Part shown: piece after piece, positions 17,360 to 26,399 of the stretch
Layout: every line of letters starts with the position of its first letter
Numbering within the stretch: the first letter of the stretch is position 1
NCBI GenBank assembly: GCA_009777845.1
Contig: WRLD01000015.1
Location: 1-64,000, forward strand
From: Defluviitaleaceae bacterium
GTDB lineage: Bacteria > Bacillota > Clostridia > Lachnospirales > WQUN01
Direction of reading: 5' to 3'
DNA length: 64,000 nt
Program-made: the position numbers and the translations under genes
Notes under the pieces: model-generated
Database searches by the model: none
What the model was told of the DNA's origin: nothing
Seen by the model: only the letters and a program-made list of their open reading frames with translations

Positions 17360-18304
17360 ATGAAGTTAATCATACAAATCCCTTGTTTTAACGAGGAACA
17401 GACACTGCCGCAGACCTTTGCTGACCTGCCTAAGGAAATTGAGGGCATTGATATAATCGAGTATTTGATTATCAATGACGGTAGCTCGGACAGAACGGTT
17501 GAGGTGGCAAAGGAAATAGGCATTAACCATGTGGTGAATTTTGCCACAAATCGCGGGCTTGCCAAGGCGTTTATGGCGGGTGTGGACGCTTGCCTGTATT
17601 TGGGTGCGGACATAATCGTGAACACAGATGCGGACAATCAGTATTCGGGTGCGGATATAGAACGCCTCGTACGCCCCATTTTGGACGGCAAGGCGGAAAT
17701 GGTAATTGGCGAACGCCCTATTGACGAAACTGAGCATTTTTCGTGGAAAAAGAAGAAATTCCAACGCCTGGGTAGCTGGGTTGTGCGTGTAGCCTCGGGT
17801 ACGTCTGTGCCTGATGCGCCGAGCGGCTTCCGCGCGTATTCCAAGGAGGCCGCGCTTAGACTAAATGTCGTAAACACGTACACCTACACGCTGGAAACAA
17901 TTATTCAAGCGGGTGTAAACCGTGTCGCGCTCGCTTCCGTTCCTATTCACACAAACCCCGAAACGCGCGAGTCGCGCCTGTTTAAATCCATGTGGAAATA
18001 TATGCAGCGTTCGGCTTCGGTAATTGTGCGTTCCTTTATGATGTACAGGCCGCTGGTATTCTTTTCCATAATAGGCGCGGCGGCGTTTTTGGTCGGCGCG
18101 GCGTTTATTGTTCGATTCCTGCACTTTGCGTACATTGGGCAGGGCGGCGGAAATATCCAGTCGCTTGTTCTTGCCGCTATGTTAATTATGGTGGGCGTGC
18201 AGTGCTTTTTGGCGGGCTTGCAAGCAGACGTAATTGCCGCAAACAGGAAAATATTGGAGGATATACAATATCGCTTGCGGAAATTGGAGATTGATAAAAA
18301 ATGA
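17360..18304 (+). CDS. Membrane-anchored family 2 glycosyltransferase (polyprenol-phosphate sugar transferase-like)
   Basis: 314 residues. The GT-A domain (about 1-225) begins IIQIPCFNEEQTLPQT, has INDGSSDRT and the metal-binding NTDADNQY. A fold-typical GERPIDE and PSGFRAYSKEAAL follow, as in dolichyl/undecaprenyl-phosphate mannosyl- or glucosyltransferases. Two C-terminal membrane segments (about 233-260 and 275-297) anchor it. The start is set at 17360, where GAGAGG lies 7 bases upstream. It heads a tightly packed set with the next gene (4-base overlap). It likely loads a sugar on a lipid carrier for surface-glycan assembly; the sugar is unknown. Confidence 0.88.
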   Translation: MKLIIQIPCFNEEQTLPQTFADLPKEIEGIDIIEYLIINDGSSDRTVEVAKEIGINHVVNFATNRGLAKAFMAGVDACLYLGADIIVNTDADNQYSGADIERLVRPILDGKAEMVIGERPIDETEHFSWKKKKFQRLGSWVVRVASGTSVPDAPSGFRAYSKEAALRLNVVNTYTYTLETIIQAGVNRVALASVPIHTNPETRESRLFKSMWKYMQRSASVIVRSFMMYRPLVFFSIIGAAAFLVGAAFIVRFLHFAYIGQGGGNIQSLVLAAMLIMVGVQCFLAGLQADVIAANRKILEDIQYRLRKLEIDKK

Positions 18305-19224
18305 ATCTAATGAAAAAGGTCGGCGATATTGCGGCGGTGCTTGGCGTAAAAAAAATGCTTCTGCCAGTATATGACAGGGTGTACAGGAAAAAAACGCTCG
18401 CGCAAATGGAAAAATACGACAGGTCAAGCACGCAGTACGGCTTAAATACAGAAAAGCGCGATTACGAGCTAGTCGTTTCGTTTACGACCTTTCCCGCCAG
18501 AATAGACTGTGCGGCATATGTGGCGGATTCTATGCTGCGCCAAACCTTAAAGCCAGATAGAGTTATTCTCAACCTAGCGGAATGTGAATGTCCGCCCGAC
18601 AAGCTGCCGCAGGAGTACGCAAATTTGCAAGCCAGGGGCTTGACCCTAAATTTTACCGAAAACCTAGGGCCGCATAAAAAATATTTGTTTGCCATGCGGG
18701 ATTTCCCCGATAGTATAGTGGTAACGGTAGACGACGATGTTTTTTATCCCGAAAATCTGTTAGAAACGCTGTTTAAGTCGTATAGGCTAGAGCCTTCCTG
18801 CGTGTCTGCCATACGGGCGCATAGAATGCTGTTCAAAAAAAAGCGGCTTTTGCCGTACAACTCATGGGCGCATGAGTCTTTTTATTCGGAAATACCGCAG
18901 TATGACTTGTTTGCTACCGGGGTAGGGGGAGTGCTGTACCCGCCAAAATGTATGCACGAGGATTTGTTTGACATAGAGGCCATAAAAAAGGTAGCCCTAG
19001 CCGCCGATGATGTCTGGCTGAAATTTATGCAGTTGAAGAAGCAAACGCCCGTAGTCGTGGCAAGCCTAAAGAAAACGCGCTTGCTGTATGTGCCGTCGTC
19101 CCAGGAGGTGTCCCTGTGGAGCGAAAATAGGGACAATAACCGCAATGATAGGATTATTAAGGATTGCATGGAGCTTTTGGGGATTAGTGCGGCGGATTTG
19201 GTTGATATGTTGGGGTTTTTTTGA
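18301..19224 (+). CDS. Glycosyltransferase (surface polysaccharide)
   Basis: 307 residues. The central domain starts YELVVSFTTFPARI and contains VVTVDDDVFYPENLL, an acidic DDD motif expected to bind the nucleotide-sugar metal. A conserved later part reads GVGGVLYPP and ADDVWL. These features match a group of bacterial glycosyltransferases with a GT-A fold found in capsule and LPS loci. The ATG overlaps the preceding stop by 4 bases. Donor and acceptor cannot be told. Confidence 0.8.
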   Translation: MNLMKKVGDIAAVLGVKKMLLPVYDRVYRKKTLAQMEKYDRSSTQYGLNTEKRDYELVVSFTTFPARIDCAAYVADSMLRQTLKPDRVILNLAECECPPDKLPQEYANLQARGLTLNFTENLGPHKKYLFAMRDFPDSIVVTVDDDVFYPENLLETLFKSYRLEPSCVSAIRAHRMLFKKKRLLPYNSWAHESFYSEIPQYDLFATGVGGVLYPPKCMHEDLFDIEAIKKVALAADDVWLKFMQLKKQTPVVVASLKKTRLLYVPSSQEVSLWSENRDNNRNDRIIKDCMELLGISAADLVDMLGFF

Positions 19225-19238
19225 GAGGTGATTTTTAT

Positions 19239-19463
19239 ATGACAAAAACTAAGAGCATGAGCATAAATATTTCGGAGAGCGAATACGAGGAAATAAAATC
19301 CTTTGCGGATTTCCAAGGCGAAAGCATTTCGGACTTGGTTTTGAATGCTGTTCGTGAACAGATGGAATTGTGGGAGGATTTAAAGGACATAGCCGAAAGA
19401 AAAGACGAGCCTACATCAAGCCTAGCAGAGGTCAGAAAAAGGCTTGGTTTGTGTAATGTATAG
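19239..19463 (+). CDS. Ribbon-helix-helix protein, antitoxin-like (DUF6290/RelB type)
   Basis: 74 residues from ATG 19239, with GAGAGGTG 9 bases upstream. SMSINISESEYEEIKSFAD followed by ESISDLVLNAVREQME is the beta-strand plus two-helix pattern of ribbon-helix-helix DNA-binding antitoxins. The acidic and charged tail would be the toxin-binding region in a complete module. No RelE/ParE-type toxin gene follows: the next gene, overlapping by 8 bases, is a glycosyltransferase. It is therefore an orphan antitoxin or a local repressor of the glycan operon. Confidence 0.75.
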   Translation: MTKTKSMSINISESEYEEIKSFADFQGESISDLVLNAVREQMELWEDLKDIAERKDEPTSSLAEVRKRLGLCNV

Positions 19464-20568
19464 GGTAGAACTGAAGAAAATTCTTATTATCGGGCCGACA
19501 TATATTTACGGCGGTGTCGGGAATCTGATGTTTGGCTTGATTAAATATATGGACAAGGAAAGACTGCACTTTGATTTTTTAGATTATCAGGCGGCGACCG
19601 ATGAGGAAAAGGACAAAATACACGAAATGGGGGGCGAGTTTTTCCATTGCCCCAGATACAGCAGACACCCCTTTAAATTCTTAAAATATATATTTAATTT
19701 TTATAAAAATCACAAATATGACGTGGTGCATTGTAACAATAGTACAGCTATGTTGTTTATGTATACGTTGCCTTTGTGGTTTAATAAGGTCACGAAAATT
19801 ATATCGCATAGCCATTCCTCGATTGTATCGGGCAAGCGCGACAAAATTGTACATTCTATTTTGCGTTTTATTATTTTGCGTAGAGCAAATCGCTTTATTG
19901 CTTGCTCCGAAATAGCCGCAGAACATATGTTCGGAAGTAAAAACAGCGAAGCAAGTAATTACCTGTTACTCAAAAACGGAATTAGCCCAGAAAAATTTGC
20001 ATATAACGAAGCAACACGCTTAAAAATGCGTGAAAGCCTAGGGCTGGAAAATAAATATGTAATCGGACATGTGGGAAGATTTTCGCGAGAAAAAAATCAT
20101 TCGTTTATGCTTGATGTTTTTAGGCTAATAGCCGACGAAAGCCCCGACGCGGTTCTGCTTTTTGTGGGGGCGGGGGGACACGAGGACGAAGCGCGCGGGC
20201 ATGTAAAAAGGCTCGGCTTGCACGATAGGGTAATTTTTTACGGCGCAACACCTAACGTGCATGAACTCTTACAGGCTATGGACGTGTTTTTCTTTCCCTC
20301 GTTGTTTGAGGGCTTGCCTATCGCGCCTATCGAGGCGCAGGCCGCAGGGCTGCCAGTGGTTGCTTCCGCTGAAATTTCTAAGGGCGTGGTAATTACGGCT
20401 GATTTTTATTTTATGGATTTATATAACGACACTAAAGAAGCATGGGCGGAAAGGCTGTGTAGCTTTAGGGGCTTTGAAAGAAAAGACACTAGCGCGGAAA
20501 TAAGAGAAGCAGGTTATGACCTGGCGGAATCGGCAAGGGTGCTTGAGGGGGTTTATTTGGGGTTGTAG
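19456..20568 (+). CDS. Family 4 glycosyltransferase
   Basis: 370 residues with the GT-B fold. The N-terminal domain starts ILIIGPTYIYGGVGNLM, the glycine-rich acceptor loop. The C-terminal domain has VIGHVGRFSREKNH and LFEGLPIAPIEAQAAGLPVV, where the two glutamates spaced eight apart form the EX7E donor motif. ATG at 19456 lies inside the end of the preceding gene; the upstream TTG at 19444 is less likely. The protein resembles capsule and exopolysaccharide transferases. It is convergent with the LicD genes, with only 12 bp between. Confidence 0.9.
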   Translation: MYRVELKKILIIGPTYIYGGVGNLMFGLIKYMDKERLHFDFLDYQAATDEEKDKIHEMGGEFFHCPRYSRHPFKFLKYIFNFYKNHKYDVVHCNNSTAMLFMYTLPLWFNKVTKIISHSHSSIVSGKRDKIVHSILRFIILRRANRFIACSEIAAEHMFGSKNSEASNYLLLKNGISPEKFAYNEATRLKMRESLGLENKYVIGHVGRFSREKNHSFMLDVFRLIADESPDAVLLFVGAGGHEDEARGHVKRLGLHDRVIFYGATPNVHELLQAMDVFFFPSLFEGLPIAPIEAQAAGLPVVASAEISKGVVITADFYFMDLYNDTKEAWAERLCSFRGFERKDTSAEIREAGYDLAESARVLEGVYLGL

Positions 20569-20580
20569 AAGTAATCTCTA

Positions 20581-21477
20581 CTAGCTCCTTTTGCAAATAT
20601 ACTCCGTATACGGCGTTTCCGTATCAATAACCGTCGCCGTATGCGGCGGAACACGTAACTCAGGCGGCGGAGGTGTCATATAGTCGCCAAAACGATAGCT
20701 AAGATAAGTGTCCCAATCACGCATTAACCGTACGCTCTCATTCTCAAAAGGAACATCTACTAAATCTGCCAACAAATCCGCCTGTGAAAGCCACGCCTCA
20801 GTGTCTGGGGGCGAGGTATCGTATATTTGGGAAAAATTACCTTCACTCGCCGTCCTTGGCGGCTTGCGGAAAAAGCCCTTTTTCACAATCCAAAACTTGG
20901 TTACGCCGCGGGTATTTATTGTGCCAATAAGCATGATTAGTCCCTCGAGGGCTTTTTGGTATAGTATTCTCAATTTTACTGGCAGTAGCCTAAAAATAAA
21001 CCTACATGTTTTGCCGACCTTGTTTTTGGCTAACGCGCGGCTGCGGGTGGATATTATAAATAACGCGAACAAAAATTTTTGTATTTGGCGTAGCCATAGG
21101 CTTGCGGGTGTGTAGTCCAATAAAAACACGTCTATATAAATGCCGTGGTTCATATTTTTTATATGACTGGCATCTTCCTCAATTTGGGTGGTTCTGCAAT
21201 CTCGTATTTTGTGGCAAAACATATGATGCTCGGGGTCGGTTTCGTAGGTTTGTAAAAATAAATGCGGTGGGGCTTCCTGCTCCCATGCCTTTTTCAAACG
21301 CTTAAAATCATTTCGCATTATATAAACGTCAATGTCGTCGTCCCAAGGGATAAAGCCCTTGTGACGTACCGCGCCTAGGGCTGTACCTGCGGCGAGCGAG
21401 TAGGGGATATTAAACAAGCGGCAGAGCCTGTCAAATTCATTTAAAATCCCTAGCTGTACCCTTTGTAAATCATTCAT
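20581..21477 (-). CDS. LicD family phosphotransferase, copy A
   Basis: 298 residues. The N-terminal LicD domain has YSLAAGTALGAVRHKGFIPW followed by DDDIDV, the acidic nucleotidyltransferase-like metal site. LicD proteins transfer phosphocholine or similar phospho-groups to cell-surface sugars. It lies 10 bp after a second LicD gene to which it is closely similar. Compared with copy B it has an extra segment (about 225-250, ASEGNFSQIYDTSPPDTEAW). The start is set at MNDLQRVQLG, equivalent to copy B; the longer frame runs back into the upstream gene. The substrate is inferred only from the family. Confidence 0.87.
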   Translation of the reverse strand: MNDLQRVQLGILNEFDRLCRLFNIPYSLAAGTALGAVRHKGFIPWDDDIDVYIMRNDFKRLKKAWEQEAPPHLFLQTYETDPEHHMFCHKIRDCRTTQIEEDASHIKNMNHGIYIDVFLLDYTPASLWLRQIQKFLFALFIISTRSRALAKNKVGKTCRFIFRLLPVKLRILYQKALEGLIMLIGTINTRGVTKFWIVKKGFFRKPPRTASEGNFSQIYDTSPPDTEAWLSQADLLADLVDVPFENESVRLMRDWDTYLSYRFGDYMTPPPPELRVPPHTATVIDTETPYTEYICKRS

Positions 21478-21487
21478 AGCCCTTTTT

Positions 21488-22324
21488 TTAACTCCTTTTG
21501 CAAATATACTCCGTATACGACCTCTCTGTATCAACAACAGCCGCAACATGAGGCGGAACGCGCAGCTCGGGCGGCGGAGGTGTCATATAGTCGCCATAGT
21601 GGCGTGTAAGGTAAGTGTCCCAATCCTTCATTAAAAGGACACTCTCGTTTTCAAAGGTGACATCTATCAAATCGGCTAACATGTCGGACGGAGAAAGCAG
21701 CTTTGGCGGCTTGCGAAAAGGGTGCTTGCGTAAAATCCAAAACCAAGTTGTACCGCTGGTATTTATTGTACCAATAAAGATAATCAGCCCTTCGAGAGCC
21801 TTTTGGTAAAGGATTCTCAGTTTTACAGGCACGAGCTTAAAAATAAATTTACATACCCTGCCCGTTTTGTTTTTGGCTAATGCGCGGCTTCGGGTAGAGA
21901 GCAAAAGTAACGCGAATAAAGCTCCTTGTACTTGGCGTAGCCGTATATTCGCAGGTGCGTAATCTAGGAAAAACACGTCTATATAAATTCCGTGGTTCAT
22001 GTTTTTTATATGCTTGACTTCTTCTTCAATTAGGGTTGTTCTGCAATCGCGTATTTTTGGGAAAAACATATGGTATTCGGGGTCGGTTTCGTAGGTTTGC
22101 AGAAATAAATGCGACGCGGCCTCTTGTTCCCACGCTTTTTTTAAACGCTTGAAGTCGCTTCTTCTTATACAAACATCTAGGTCATCGTCCCACGGTATAA
22201 AACCATTGTAGCATACCGCGCCTATGGCTGTACCTGCGGCGAGAGAGTAGGGGATATTAAACAGGCGGCAGAGCCTGTCAAATTCCTTTAAAATCCCCAG
22301 CTGTACCCTTTGTAAATCATTCAT
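21488..22324 (-). CDS. LicD family phosphotransferase, copy B
   Basis: 278 residues, the upstream paralogue. It carries YSLAAGTAIGAVCYNGFIPW followed by DDDLDV and the shared C-terminal YGDYMTPPPPELRVPPH. Its start lies within the last 8 bases of the ABC transporter gene, so translation is likely coupled. Both copies keep the acidic site, so both may be active on different acceptors. The pair and the transporter form one minus-strand operon. Confidence 0.87.
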   Translation of the reverse strand: MNDLQRVQLGILKEFDRLCRLFNIPYSLAAGTAIGAVCYNGFIPWDDDLDVCIRRSDFKRLKKAWEQEAASHLFLQTYETDPEYHMFFPKIRDCRTTLIEEEVKHIKNMNHGIYIDVFFLDYAPANIRLRQVQGALFALLLLSTRSRALAKNKTGRVCKFIFKLVPVKLRILYQKALEGLIIFIGTINTSGTTWFWILRKHPFRKPPKLLSPSDMLADLIDVTFENESVLLMKDWDTYLTRHYGDYMTPPPPELRVPPHVAAVVDTERSYTEYICKRS

Positions 22325-24062
22325 AGCCCTTTGCCCTTGTCACGGTATTGTTTTCTACCTGGAAAACAATGCTACAGCATTCAATTGTGCTTAGCCTATG
22401 TGCCACAATAATCAGTGTCTTGCTTCCTTGCAAGCCTTGGATTGCGGACATTACGGCGTTTTCTGTGTCGGTATCCAGCGCGGAGGTCGCTTCGTCAAGC
22501 ACAAGAATGGACGGGTCGTCATACAACGCGCGCGCAATGCCTATGCGTTGGCGTTGGCCGCCCGAGAGCTTTACGCCGCGCTCGCCTACTAGGGTATCGA
22601 GCGCGTCGGGCAGACCTCGCACAAAATCGGCGAGCTGTGCCTGTTCCAACGCGTGCCAGACCTTTTCGTCGCTTATGCTGTCGCGCCCAATGCCAAAGGC
22701 TACGTTTTCGCGTATGCTTTCGTCAAGCAAATAAATAAACTGTGGGATATAGCCTACATTTGTCCGCCATTTAGCAAAATTGTGATGTACGGACATGCCG
22801 TTATAATAAATCGCTCCCGACTTAGGCACAAGAATACCCAAAATCAAGTCGGCTAACGTGGTTTTTCCCGAGCCAGACTGCCCGATAAACGCAACGGCAC
22901 TGTTTTCGGGAATTACAAAGGACACGTCCTTTAGTACGGGGGTTTCTATGCCCGGGTATTGGAATGTAAGGCCGCTTACGGTGATGTCCCTTGCTGCGGG
23001 CGGTATGTCGCTTGGGCTAGGCGGCGGTAAATTGCGTATGGCGTTAATATCAAAATCGGTGAAAAGGCTTTTATGCACCGCGTCAACGGAGGGTATACGG
23101 AAAATAATATCGTTTACGTTAGTTACCTGCCGCATAACAGCTGGCAGCATACGGAACGCCGCAAGCACAAATACGCTAAACTGAGGCACGAGCTTTACAA
23201 AATTTATGCCCACAAACTGCAATACGCCGATAATAAGAAGCGCGCCCACTACGCAGACGGTTTCCAACATGATTTTTGGCAGATTATTAAGCACTAAAAA
23301 GCGAGTGTTTACCTCTACAAAAACCTCACAGCTTTTTTCAAAGGTATTTTTAAAATAGCCCTCTCTGCCCAATAGCTTGACTTCCTTTATTCCGCCTAGT
23401 GATTGCTGTACGGTTTTAGTCATGGCTATGTTCGCGGAGCGGTTTTTTGCACCTGCGTTTAAAATTTGCTTGCGGAAAAGCGCGTAATAAATAAGCACGC
23501 TAATACCTGCCAGGGCAATTACGCTTAGTGTCATAAGCGGCGAGGTAATCAGCAAAAAGGCTAAAATAAACAAGGTCATAAACAAATCGGCGGTGAAATA
23601 AAGCGAGCCAGTTATCAACGCAAACATCTCTGTTACGTCGCCAAGCACCACGCGCTGTAGCTCTGGCAGGTTTTTACTTGTATGGTAAAGATAGGAATAG
23701 TTTAGCGTTTTCATTAGCATACGCTTTGACAAATCCATCTGCCGCCTCGAACAAAAGCGATATTTGACCTTGGTAACAACAAAATAGCTCACGCCGCGGA
23801 AAAGGCAAATCCCTGCAAACACAAATATTAGTACCAACAAAAAGTCGCGCAGGCTTTCAAATTTAAACATGGTATAAAATTTATAAATGGTTTGGTTGTT
23901 TTCGATAGACGTATCGCCCATCAAAATGGAAATAATAGGCGAGGCAAGCGAAAGAATAAACATCTCTAAAAACGAGTTGAAAATAATAGCAAGCATGAGA
24001 ATAAGCAGCTTTATCTTGGTTGCTTTGTTAAAAATGCTGTTTAGTTTTTTTAAGGTTGTCAT
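22317..24062 (-). CDS. ABC exporter, permease and ATPase fused (lipid-linked glycan flippase-like)
   Basis: 581 residues. The first about 330 contain six hydrophobic membrane segments. The ATPase domain has Walker A GQSGSGKTT, signature LSGGQRQRIGIARAL, Walker B ILVLDEATSALD and the switch histidine in VAHRLST. The half-transporter layout works as a dimer. Resemblance to PglK/MsbA-type exporters and the neighbours (LicD, glycosyltransferases) suggest it moves lipid-linked oligosaccharide across the membrane. The substrate is inference. It begins 22 bp after the DUF2442 gene on the same strand. Confidence 0.92.
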   Translation of the reverse strand: MTTLKKLNSIFNKATKIKLLILMLAIIFNSFLEMFILSLASPIISILMGDTSIENNQTIYKFYTMFKFESLRDFLLVLIFVFAGICLFRGVSYFVVTKVKYRFCSRRQMDLSKRMLMKTLNYSYLYHTSKNLPELQRVVLGDVTEMFALITGSLYFTADLFMTLFILAFLLITSPLMTLSVIALAGISVLIYYALFRKQILNAGAKNRSANIAMTKTVQQSLGGIKEVKLLGREGYFKNTFEKSCEVFVEVNTRFLVLNNLPKIMLETVCVVGALLIIGVLQFVGINFVKLVPQFSVFVLAAFRMLPAVMRQVTNVNDIIFRIPSVDAVHKSLFTDFDINAIRNLPPPSPSDIPPAARDITVSGLTFQYPGIETPVLKDVSFVIPENSAVAFIGQSGSGKTTLADLILGILVPKSGAIYYNGMSVHHNFAKWRTNVGYIPQFIYLLDESIRENVAFGIGRDSISDEKVWHALEQAQLADFVRGLPDALDTLVGERGVKLSGGQRQRIGIARALYDDPSILVLDEATSALDTDTENAVMSAIQGLQGSKTLIIVAHRLSTIECCSIVFQVENNTVTRAKGYE

Positions 24063-24084
24063 ACTTTCTCCTTATTATTGCAGA

Positions 24085-24330
24085 TTATGGTGTTCCGTTA
24101 TGCCAGATTTCGTCACTGGATAGGTCTATATTCTCGTTCCACACTATGCCAAGCCCGCTTTCGTCTACCTTTACTAGTTCAAAAAGTCCCTTGATGTTGG
24201 TTAGGTCGTTAAATGCGGTAAATCTATCTTGTAGGGGCTTGGTATCATAAATACGAATATCGCCGGAAACAAAAACCGCTCTGATTTTATAATCGTGCAA
24301 CGGTGTGACGGAGTTGATTTTGTGGAACAT
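24085..24330 (-). CDS. DUF2442 domain protein
   Basis: 81 residues. It shows the family pattern: a start MFHKINSVTPLHDYKIRAVF, then YDTKPLQDRF, the core LFELVKVDESGLGIVWNENI and the ending DEIWHNG. GGGGGG precedes the ATG. The function of DUF2442 is not known. Genes of this family often sit next to DUF4160 or toxin-antitoxin-like genes, but here the neighbour is an ABC exporter, so this copy stands alone. A more divergent DUF2442 protein lies at 63324. Confidence 0.85.
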   Translation of the reverse strand: MFHKINSVTPLHDYKIRAVFVSGDIRIYDTKPLQDRFTAFNDLTNIKGLFELVKVDESGLGIVWNENIDLSSDEIWHNGTP

Positions 24331-24642
24331 GGTACGTCCCCCCTTATACTAATGGAGTGACAAAAAATCATTTCATACTATGCGTGTGTGCAACATTGCT
24401 TTATAATGGTATCACGATAAACGCACAAAGGGCAAGAGCGTGTAGGCTCTCCAGTTTTGGATTAAACACGGATTTAGCGGATTTTCACGGATTGCGCGGA
24501 TTGGCTCGTTGTAAAATCCACGAAAATCCTATAAGCCCGATAAAATCCGCGCAAATCCGCTAAATCCGTGTTTGATTTAGACATTCCCGCTTCGTGAGTT
24601 TGTCGTGATAGTGGTATTAACTTCCCAGAAAGGAATCTTAAC
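24331..24642. repeat. Long palindromic ATCCG repeat element
   Basis: Between DUF2442 and a glycosyltransferase. The element spans roughly 24411..24609. Its ends, ATCACGATAAACGCAC and GTGAGTTTGTCGTGAT, are inverted repeats. Inside, CGGATTT words run towards the middle and AATCCG words away from it, including AAACACGGATTTAGCGGATT and its mirror. It could fold into one long hairpin. No gene is seen; TATAAT at 24402-24407 has no convincing -35 box. Confidence 0.75.
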
Positions 24643-25635
24643 ATGTCCGACAAGCTCTCCATAATAATCCCCGTATACAACGCAAGCCAATATCTGGAGC
24701 AATGCGTACAAAGTATTTTATCACAAAACATATGCAATATGGAAGTAATACTTGTAAATGATTGTTCGCTAGACGATAGCGGACAGCTTTGCGACAAATT
24801 AGCGGAAAACGAGCCGCGAATAAGGGTCATTCATAAGCCAAAAAATGAGGGCGTTGGCTCTGCGAGAAACACAGGGCTGGCGCATGTTACGGGCGATTAT
24901 ATTGCTTTTGTGGACAGTGACGACTGGCTAGAGCCAAACAGCCTGCGACCAATGATGGATTATATGCTATCTGAAAATTTGGATTTAATTCAAGCAAAAA
25001 AGGTTTTAGCGTACGAAAAACGCTCGGTGCGGTCAAAGGATAGCGGCAGGTTTAAGATTTTGACAAGGGAAGAAGCCGCCGATGCTTTTCTTAATTTGCG
25101 TGAAATATCGGCTACTCTGTGGGACAAAATCTACAAGGCGCAGGTTTTTAGCAAAATTAGGTTTAGTGACGCGCGCTCGGGCGAGGACGCGGAAATTATG
25201 CACCTGCTTATTTGGCAGTGTGACAAAATCGGGTTTTTAGACAAGTCATTTTATCATTATAGACAGCGCGAGGGTAGCCTTACACATCAAACCGTTTCAA
25301 TCGCGCTCGCCGACTTTTCTATTCGTGTTTGCAAGAATAGAATAGCCTTTTTTGAAGAAAAAAGCGAGAGGCTATTGCTGTCTGCCAAAAAGAAATATTT
25401 TACACGGCTTGCGGCTATTTATTATTCATTGGATAGGAAACAGGAAAACAGCGGGGAATATTTGAAAAAGGTATGTAATAACGCGAATGAGTTGTTAAGA
25501 GGAATTATGCCTCGCTTGTCTGGGAAAGAGCGTATTGTGTTCACGCTCTTGGGGGCTTCGTTGGGGGATTCCCTTGTAGGAATAGTGTTAAGACCTGTTA
25601 TGATGATGATGTATAGGAAGAGGAAACATGGTTAA
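24643..25635 (+). CDS. Family 2 glycosyltransferase
   Basis: 330 residues. The catalytic domain begins LSIIIPVYNASQYLEQCVQS, has VNDCSLDDSG and the metal-binding VDSDDWLEP. These are standard GT-A motifs of surface-glycan transferases. The C-terminal half is helical and basic (KRKHG end), perhaps for membrane contact. AGAAAGGAA precedes the ATG. It is followed after 11 bp by the YdcF-type gene on the same strand. Confidence 0.9.
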   Translation: MSDKLSIIIPVYNASQYLEQCVQSILSQNICNMEVILVNDCSLDDSGQLCDKLAENEPRIRVIHKPKNEGVGSARNTGLAHVTGDYIAFVDSDDWLEPNSLRPMMDYMLSENLDLIQAKKVLAYEKRSVRSKDSGRFKILTREEAADAFLNLREISATLWDKIYKAQVFSKIRFSDARSGEDAEIMHLLIWQCDKIGFLDKSFYHYRQREGSLTHQTVSIALADFSIRVCKNRIAFFEEKSERLLLSAKKKYFTRLAAIYYSLDRKQENSGEYLKKVCNNANELLRGIMPRLSGKERIVFTLLGASLGDSLVGIVLRPVMMMMYRKRKHG

Positions 25636-25646
25636 GGAGGCTCCAA

Positions 25647-26399
25647 ATGACCAAAACCCTAAGAACAACCCTACTCACCCTAGGCATACTATCCCTCGCA
25701 AACGCAACCCTGCTACTAACAGTATCAAACTTTACCGTAGGCTTTGCGGCACAGGCGGTTATTTCCGTTTTAATGCTCGCATACGCGGTATTTTTTAACA
25801 AAATACCCAAAAAAATCCACATAGCCATAGGTATCCTTTGCCTAATTCCCGTAGCCTTTGTCGTGTTTCTTTTTTCATACGGAAACACGTCAAACGTAGA
25901 CTACAACGAAGATGTGGTTATTGTGCTAGGCGCGGGAATCATAGGCGAAACCGTAACGCGGCCGCTGGCGCACCGCCTAAACACGGCATACGAATACCAC
26001 CTCGAAAACCCCAACGCATACATAATTGTTTGCGGCGGGCTAGGAAACCGCGCAAGAATAACCGAAGCGGAGGCCATGGCACGTTATCTACGCGCCAAGG
26101 GCGTGCCAAGCGACAAAATCCTGCTAGAGGGGGATTCCACAAGCACCTATGAAAATCTTTTCTTCGCTAAGAGGATTTTAGACGAGCATTTTTTAGATGT
26201 CAAAAGGGGCAACGCCCCTGTAAGCGAATACAGAGCCGTTGTAGTCACGAACGACTTCCATTTGTACCGCGCCGTACGTACCGCCAAAAGCATAGGTATT
26301 ACGCCAAGCCGACTTGGCGCGTACACAGATTGGTATACCATTCCTGTAAACTATTTGCGTGAAATGCTGGCGGTTAGCTATTGGTGGGTGTTTGATTAA
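25647..26399 (+). CDS. YdcF/SanA-type membrane protein (DUF218)
   Basis: 250 residues. Two or three hydrophobic segments (about 8-25, 30-48, 55-75) lead to a DUF218 domain: VVIVLGAGIIGETVTRPLAHR, IIVCGGLG, EAEAMARYL, DSTSTYENLFFAK and VVVTNDFHLYRA. Family members (SanA, ElyC) affect cell-envelope integrity and lipid-carrier use, although the reaction is not settled. AAGGAGG precedes the ATG. Its position after surface-glycan genes fits an envelope role. Its end overlaps the convergent esterase gene by 4 bases. Confidence 0.87.
   Translation: MTKTLRTTLLTLGILSLANATLLLTVSNFTVGFAAQAVISVLMLAYAVFFNKIPKKIHIAIGILCLIPVAFVVFLFSYGNTSNVDYNEDVVIVLGAGIIGETVTRPLAHRLNTAYEYHLENPNAYIIVCGGLGNRARITEAEAMARYLRAKGVPSDKILLEGDSTSTYENLFFAKRILDEHFLDVKRGNAPVSEYRAVVVTNDFHLYRAVRTAKSIGITPSRLGAYTDWYTIPVNYLREMLAVSYWWVFD

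Noticed and set aside
19239..19463. Complete toxin-antitoxin pair
   Set aside because: Only the antitoxin-like RHH gene is present; the neighbours are glycosyltransferases.
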